Source: DASXTS01 sp036505275
Lineage (GTDB): Bacteria; Actinomycetota; Actinomycetes; Mycobacteriales; Pseudonocardiaceae
Assembly: GCA_036505275.1 (NCBI GenBank)
Contig: DASXTS010000442.1
Location: forward strand, 1-9,363
Reading direction: 5' to 3'
DNA length: 9,363 bases
Below are positions 5,691 to 9,363 of this stretch, in pieces. Position 1 is the stretch's first letter. Each line of letters starts with the position of its first letter. Position numbers and translations under genes: made by a program. The notes below the pieces were generated by a model that searched no databases, was not told the origin of the DNA, and worked only from the letters and a program-made list of their open reading frames with translations.

Positions 5691-7315
5691 TCCGGTTCGA
5701 CGACGTGACGATCACCTACCCGGACGCCGAGGCGCCGGCCGTGTCCGGCGTCGCGCTGCACGTCCCGGAGGGCGAGCTGTGCGTGGTGGTCGGCCGCACC
5801 GGATCGGGCAAGTCGACGCTGCTGTCTGCGGTGAATGGGCTGGTGCCGCACTTCACCGGCGGCCGGCTGACCGGCCGGGTGCTGGTCGGCGGCCGGGACA
5901 CCCGCAGCCACCCACCGCGCGAGCTGGCCGACCTGGTCGGCATGGTCGGCCAGGACCCGGTTGCCGGCTTCGTCACCGACAGCGTCGAGGAGGAGCTGGC
6001 CTACGCCATGGAGTCCATCGGCCTGCCCCCGGCCGTGATGCGGCGGCGGGTCGAGGAGACCCTGGACCTGCTCGGCCTCGCCGAGCTGCGGGACCGCTCG
6101 CTGGCCACCCTGTCCGGTGGCCAGCAGCAGCGGGTCGCGATCGGTGCCGCGCTCACGGCGCACCCGCGCGTGCTGGTGCTCGACGAGCCCACCTCGGCGC
6201 TGGACCCTGGTGCCGCCGAGGAGGTGTTGGCGGCGCTGCACCGGCTGGTGCACGACCTCGGCGTCACCGTGCTGGTCGCCGAGCACCGGCTGGAGCGGGT
6301 GGCGCAGTTCGCCGACCGCGTGGTGTGGCTGCCCGGTGGCGGCGCGGCCCCGGTCGCCGGCCCGGTTGGCGAGGTGCTGGCCCGTTCCCCGGTGGCTCCG
6401 CCGGTGGTCCGGCTCGGCCAGCTGGCCGGCTGGCACCCGCCACCGGTGTCCATCCGCGACGCCCGGCGACGTGCCGCGCCCCTCCGCGAGCGGTTGAGCG
6501 CCGCGCGCTCTGTGAGTGGCGAGTGGTGCCAGGACACCATTTACGACTCACGAGGCGGGGTGGCCGGGGCTGGGGTGGTGGTGCGGTATCCGCAGCGGGT
6601 TGCGGTGCGGGGGGTGGACCTGCGGGTCGGCGCGGGGGAGCGGGTGGCGATCATGGGTCGCAACGGGTCGGGCAAGAGCAGCCTGCTGTGGGCGTTGCAG
6701 GGCAGCGGGCCGCGACACGGGGGCGACGTGCTGGTCGGCGGCGAGGACCCGGCCCGACTCCAGCCGGCCAAGCGCCGCAAGGCCGTCGGGCTGGTGCCGC
6801 AGCAGGCCGCCGACCTGCTCTACCGGGAGAGCGTGCGCGCCGAGTGCGCCCAGGCCGACGCGGAGACCGGAGCAGCGCCCGGCCGCACCCGCGCCCTGCT
6901 TGACGGCATCGTGCCGGACATCGACGGCGACGCTCACCCCCGGGACCTCTCGGAGGGGCAGCGGCTGGCCGTTGCACTGGCCGTCACACTGGCCGCCGCG
7001 CCGGCCGCGCTGCTGCTGGACGAGCCGACCCGCGGGCTGGACTACCTGGCCAAGGCCGCGCTGGCCGCGGTGCTGCGCCGGCTCGCGGCCGAGGGCACCG
7101 CCGTGCTGCTGGCCACCCATGACGTGGAGTTCGTCGCCGAGTACGCCGACCGGGTGGTGCTGCTCGCCGACGGCGAGGTGATCGCCGACGGACCGGTCGC
7201 CGACGTGGTCACGTCCTCGCCCGTGTTCGCGCCGCAGGTGGCCAAGGTCCTCGCGCCGCAGCGGTGGCTCACCGTCGGGCAGGTGGAACGGGCGCTGGCC
7301 GGCGGGGGCGGTTGA
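5687..7315 (+). CDS. ECF transporter ATPase with two fused nucleotide-binding domains
   Basis: The 542-residue protein energises vitamin uptake and replaces the separate EcfA/EcfA' pair. NBD1 is complete: Walker A GRTGSGKST (36-44), Q-loop Gln89, signature LSGGQQQR (142-149), Walker B LVLDEP (163-168), D-loop SALD and switch His200. NBD2 has Walker A GRNGSGKSS (324-332), Q-loop Gln372, a changed signature LSEGQ (421-425), Walker B LLLDEP (442-447) and switch His478. An Arg-rich linker with an inserted palindromic sequence joins them around residues 260-300. The GTG start at 5687 overlaps the T-component stop (GTGA), and the stop overlaps the S-component ATG (TGATG). The Glu for Gly change in the second signature could make the two ATP sites unequal. 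No membrane segment is present, as expected for a cytoplasmic NBD protein bound to the T component. Confidence 0.95.
   Translation: MIRFDDVTITYPDAEAPAVSGVALHVPEGELCVVVGRTGSGKSTLLSAVNGLVPHFTGGRLTGRVLVGGRDTRSHPPRELADLVGMVGQDPVAGFVTDSVEEELAYAMESIGLPPAVMRRRVEETLDLLGLAELRDRSLATLSGGQQQRVAIGAALTAHPRVLVLDEPTSALDPGAAEEVLAALHRLVHDLGVTVLVAEHRLERVAQFADRVVWLPGGGAAPVAGPVGEVLARSPVAPPVVRLGQLAGWHPPPVSIRDARRRAAPLRERLSAARSVSGEWCQDTIYDSRGGVAGAGVVVRYPQRVAVRGVDLRVGAGERVAIMGRNGSGKSSLLWALQGSGPRHGGDVLVGGEDPARLQPAKRRKAVGLVPQQAADLLYRESVRAECAQADAETGAAPGRTRALLDGIVPDIDGDAHPRDLSEGQRLAVALAVTLAAAPAALLLDEPTRGLDYLAKAALAAVLRRLAAEGTAVLLATHDVEFVAEYADRVVLLADGEVIADGPVADVVTSSPVFAPQVAKVLAPQRWLTVGQVERALAGGGG
6512..6551. repeat. Imperfect 17-bp-arm palindrome inside the ATPase gene (REP-like)
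   Basis: GTGAGTGGCGAGTGGTG (6512-6528) and CACCATTTACGACTCAC (6535-6551) are inverted copies around a 6-base loop, with 13 of 17 positions Watson-Crick paired, two G-U pairs and two mismatches. The AT content (TTTACGA) is unusual for this gene. It encodes the odd residues VSGEWCQDTIYDS in the linker between the two NBDs. It resembles a dispersed palindromic repeat that landed in frame, but only one copy is in the window. Confidence 0.7.
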
Positions 7316-8136
7316 TGAAGACCGTGAACGCCGTGAACGCCGTGCCGGTCCGGCCACGCGCGGTGCTCGCTCTCGCCGTCGCCTCGTTGGCCGGCGCCGC
7401 CGCGTACTGCTGGCCGCTTGTGGTCACCGCCGACTCGACGATCGCCCACGGCCGGGACGCGCCCTGGGTGTTCGCGCTGGTGCTGACCATGGTGCTGGCC
7501 GTGGTACTGGCCGAGATCACCGGTGGCGGCATGGATGCCAAGGCGGTCGCCATGCTCGGCGTGCTGTCCGCCGTGGGCGCGGTGCTCCGGCCGCTCGGCG
7601 CCGGCACAGCCGGCATCGAGACCGTGTTCTTCCTGCTCGTGCTCGGCGGCCGGGTGTTCGGCCCTGGCTTCGGGTTCGTCCTGGGCAACACCACCCTGTT
7701 CGCGTCCGCTCTGCTCACCGCCGGCGTCGGCCCGTGGCTGCCGTTCCAGATGCTCGGCTGCGCCTGGATCGGGCTGGGCGCCGGGCTGCTGCCCCGGGCC
7801 GTGCTGGGCCACTCAATCCGGCGCCGCGCCGAACTGGCCATGCTCGCCGGCTACGGCGCGGGCGCCGGGCTGGCGTACGGCGTGCTGCTCAACCTGTCCT
7901 TCTGGCCGTTCACACTCGGGCCTGGCACCACAGTGAGTTTCGTGCCCGGCGATCCGGTCGCCGACAACCTCCGGCGGCTCCTCGCGTTCAGCCTGACCAC
8001 CTCGCTCGGCTGGGACATCGGACGCGCGGTCACCACCGCGGTGCTCATCCTGCTCGCCGGCCCGATGGTGCTCGCCAGCCTCCGCCGGGCCGCCCGCCGG
8101 GCCGCCTTCACCCCGCTCGACGGTCCGGCACGATGA
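7315..8136 (+). CDS. ECF transporter S component, predicted cobalamin-specific
   Basis: The 273-residue membrane protein starts at the ATG overlapping the ATPase stop (TGATG). About six hydrophobic segments are visible (roughly 14-37, 48-66, 72-90, 100-150 in two helices, 172-200, 230-260). The conserved phrase GRVFGPGFGFVLGNTTLFAS, followed by GPWLPFQMLGCAWIGLGAG, is typical of ECF S components of the vitamin-transport superfamily, where GxGFxxG lines the substrate pocket. Its location directly after T and ATPase genes, in an operon behind a B12 riboswitch, makes cobalamin or a corrinoid precursor the most likely substrate (compare CbrT). Specificity cannot be read from the sequence itself. 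It is longer than the usual 170-220 residues of S components, with an Ala/Arg-rich C-terminal tail. Confidence 0.85.
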   Translation: MKTVNAVNAVPVRPRAVLALAVASLAGAAAYCWPLVVTADSTIAHGRDAPWVFALVLTMVLAVVLAEITGGGMDAKAVAMLGVLSAVGAVLRPLGAGTAGIETVFFLLVLGGRVFGPGFGFVLGNTTLFASALLTAGVGPWLPFQMLGCAWIGLGAGLLPRAVLGHSIRRRAELAMLAGYGAGAGLAYGVLLNLSFWPFTLGPGTTVSFVPGDPVADNLRRLLAFSLTTSLGWDIGRAVTTAVLILLAGPMVLASLRRAARRAAFTPLDGPAR

Positions 8137-8143
8137 TGAAACC

Positions 8144-8827
8144 GTGGACCTTCCCGAGAGCCTGCCGGCGCGGCTCTTCCTGCTGGCGTACGACCCGGCC
8201 AAGGGGCGGCTGACGGCACGCGGCCGACTCGGCTTCCTGCTGAGGGCGGCTGCGCTGGCCGACCTGTTGCTCGGCGGCCACATCGAGGATGCCGGCGGAC
8301 GGCCGCGGGCCGACGCGCGGGCGCCGCTGCCGGCCGACCCGGCGCTGGCCGCGGTGCTGGACGAGATCGGCGGGTCGAGGCCGCGGAGCTGGCAGCACTG
8401 GATACGCCGGCACGGCGGCGCGACGAGGACGGCGGTCGCCGAACAGTTGGCCGCCGCCCGGTGGATCGAGCGGCAGCCGCACAAGGTCCTCGGCGTGTTG
8501 CCGTCGACCAGGATCGTGCTGTGTGACCAGGCCGTGGTCGGCCGGCTGGGCAACCGGGTGCGGGCGGCGCTGCGGGCCGGCACGCCGGTGGCCGAGGTCG
8601 AGCGACGCGACGCCGCGATGGTGGCCCTCGCAGCGGCCGGGGAACTGTCCACGGTGCTGCCCGGGCCGCAGCGGCGCGAGCACGCGCAGCGGATCTCGGC
8701 GTTCACCGAGGCCATCGGTCCGGTGGTCGCCGCGCTGCGAAAGGTGCTGCAGCGGTTCAAGGGGTCGCCCGCCGACGGCGGCGACGGCGGGGGCGGCGGG
8801 GGCGACGGGGGCGACGGGGGCGACTGA
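8144..8827 (+). CDS. GOLPH3/GPP34 (Vps74-like) family protein
   Basis: The 227-residue protein matches the GPP34 family: an N-terminal LPARLFLLAYDPAKGRL, a helical core with LGFLLRAAALADLLL, and the amphipathic hairpin region RWIERQPHKVLGVLPSTR (106-123), which in eukaryotic GOLPH3 contributes to binding phosphatidylinositol-4-phosphate. Actinobacteria commonly carry such genes; their function is largely unknown and a peripheral membrane role is inferred from the fold. The C-terminus from about residue 208 is a Gly/Asp run (GGD repeats) encoded by a low-complexity G-rich tract at 8770-8826. The GTG start lies 7 nt after the S-component stop, and none of the nearby ATGs is in this frame. It is probably cotranscribed with the B12 operon, although a functional link is not evident. 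Confidence 0.85.
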   Translation: MDLPESLPARLFLLAYDPAKGRLTARGRLGFLLRAAALADLLLGGHIEDAGGRPRADARAPLPADPALAAVLDEIGGSRPRSWQHWIRRHGGATRTAVAEQLAAARWIERQPHKVLGVLPSTRIVLCDQAVVGRLGNRVRAALRAGTPVAEVERRDAAMVALAAAGELSTVLPGPQRREHAQRISAFTEAIGPVVAALRKVLQRFKGSPADGGDGGGGGGDGGDGGD

Positions 8828-8908
8828 GCGGACTGCCGGTCACGGACCACAGCCGGCGCCTACCGGTAGCACAGCCCCGGCACAGCAAGCGCGCCAACGC
8901 TGGCTGGC

Positions 8909-9187
8909 ATGAACACGAGAGAGTACGGCCTGCGGCGTGCCGCCCTGGCCACCGGGGTCCTTGCCGCGATCGGCCTCACCGGTTCGCTCGCGGTGGCCGC
9001 CGCCGTGGCGCACGCCGACCAGGCCGCGGCGGCCAGCAGCGGAGCCTCGACCAGCGCGACGACCGGCGACACGGGCACGACCAGCGGCTCCTCGACCAGC
9101 GGCTCCTCTGATAGCGGCTCCTGGTCGGGCTCCGGGCTGTCCAGCAGCGGCTCCGGCCAGGCGCACGCCCAGTCCGGCGGGTCGTGA
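8909..9187 (+). CDS. Small single-pass membrane or exported protein with Ser/Gly/Thr-rich tail
   Basis: The 92-residue product has a basic N-terminus (REYGLRR), one hydrophobic segment (about 11-34) and then a low-complexity tail of Ser, Gly and Thr (about 42-92). The segment may be a signal peptide ending at AHA (34-36) or a membrane anchor. I do not recognise a family. Its stop overlaps the start of the ApbE gene (GTGA), so the two are translationally coupled. The tail contains SGAST and SAT (44-51), loosely like the SGAT(x)TS sequence that ApbE enzymes flavinylate, but the preceding Asp of that motif and an FMN-binding domain are absent. The start ATG has no clear Shine-Dalgarno. The 81-base gap upstream contains the palindrome CTACCGGTAG (8860-8869) and no obvious promoter. 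Confidence 0.7.
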   Translation: MNTREYGLRRAALATGVLAAIGLTGSLAVAAAVAHADQAAAASSGASTSATTGDTGTTSGSSTSGSSDSGSWSGSGLSSSGSGQAHAQSGGS

Positions 9188-9363
9188 CGGCCGTGCCGAT
9201 GAACATGACGGTGAACACCCTGCCGGTCGGCCGCGGCACCGCGGAGTGGTCGGTGTGGACCACGACCGCGCGGTTGGTGGTCACCGACCACCGCAAGCTG
9301 CGTGCGGCCCGCGCCCTGGTCGAGTCGCTGTTGCGCCAGGTGGACGAGGCGTGCAGCCGGTTC
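9184..9363 (+). CDS. apbE: ApbE-family FAD:protein FMN transferase (partial, C-terminus beyond right edge)
   Basis: Sixty codons are visible from the GTG at 9184 to the window edge with no stop. The ending LVESLLRQVDEACSRF is the characteristic N-terminal ApbE helix, followed in the family by a pattern such as R-x-DSEL. The preceding strands (AEWSVWTTTARLVV) fit the first sheet. ApbE enzymes attach FMN covalently to Thr/Ser of exported or membrane electron-transfer proteins, using FAD and magnesium or another divalent metal. The GTG start makes a GTGA overlap with the small upstream gene; ATGs at 9199 and 9205 are alternatives. The catalytic domain and any flavinylated partner lie outside the window. 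Confidence 0.82.
   Translation, partial: MTAVPMNMTVNTLPVGRGTAEWSVWTTTARLVVTDHRKLRAARALVESLLRQVDEACSRF

Noticed and set aside
8770..8826. G-rich tract as a possible quadruplex or terminator
   Set aside because: It is explained as the coding sequence for the Gly/Asp tail of the GOLPH3-like protein, and I see no hairpin plus T-tract after it.
1..9363. tRNA, rRNA, transposase, integrase or attachment sites
   Set aside because: I saw no cloverleaf, rRNA-like or transposase/integrase sequence on either strand.

Overview
The window is very GC-rich, with codons ending almost always in G or C, GTG starts and dense gene packing. Gene content (DivIVA-type coiled coil, GOLPH3/GPP34 protein, LPXTG surface protein, ApbE) points to a high-GC actinomycete. 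A member of the Pseudonocardiales is my best guess, but the sequence alone does not fix the genus.

Layout. (a) Bases 1-901, minus strand: a DivIVA-domain coiled-coil protein that runs off the left edge, with two internal tandem repeats. (b) 902-984: a short divergent promoter region. (c) 985-2004: a strictosidine-synthase/SMP-30-type beta-propeller, probably translated from a leaderless mRNA. (d) 2001-2260: a promoter whose -35 hexamer overlaps the previous stop codon, then a cobalamin (B12) riboswitch and candidate expression-platform hairpins. (e) 2261-8136: five tightly overlapping genes: a sortase-anchored alpha/alpha-barrel protein, a membrane-anchored protein with a DUF4430/transcobalamin-beta-like domain, an ECF transporter T component (CbiQ family), a tandem two-NBD ECF ATPase, and an ECF S component. 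(f) 8144-8827: a GOLPH3 (GPP34) family protein close behind. (g) 8909-9363: a small membrane protein with a Ser-rich tail, overlapping the start of an ApbE flavin transferase that runs off the right edge.

Main idea: region (d)-(e) looks like a complete B12 acquisition system. The riboswitch would switch it on when B12 is scarce. Two exported proteins correspond to the two halves of eukaryotic intrinsic factor/transcobalamin (an alpha6-alpha6 barrel and a small beta domain that clamp B12 between them). They are encoded here as separate, separately anchored polypeptides that could hand the vitamin to the ECF transporter. The riboswitch and ECF parts are well supported. The split-transcobalamin reading is inference from domain features and context.

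A smaller oddity is an imperfect 40-base palindrome inside the ATPase gene, exactly in the linker between the two NBDs. It looks like a dispersed palindromic repeat absorbed into coding sequence, and it is followed by a stretch with different codon preference.
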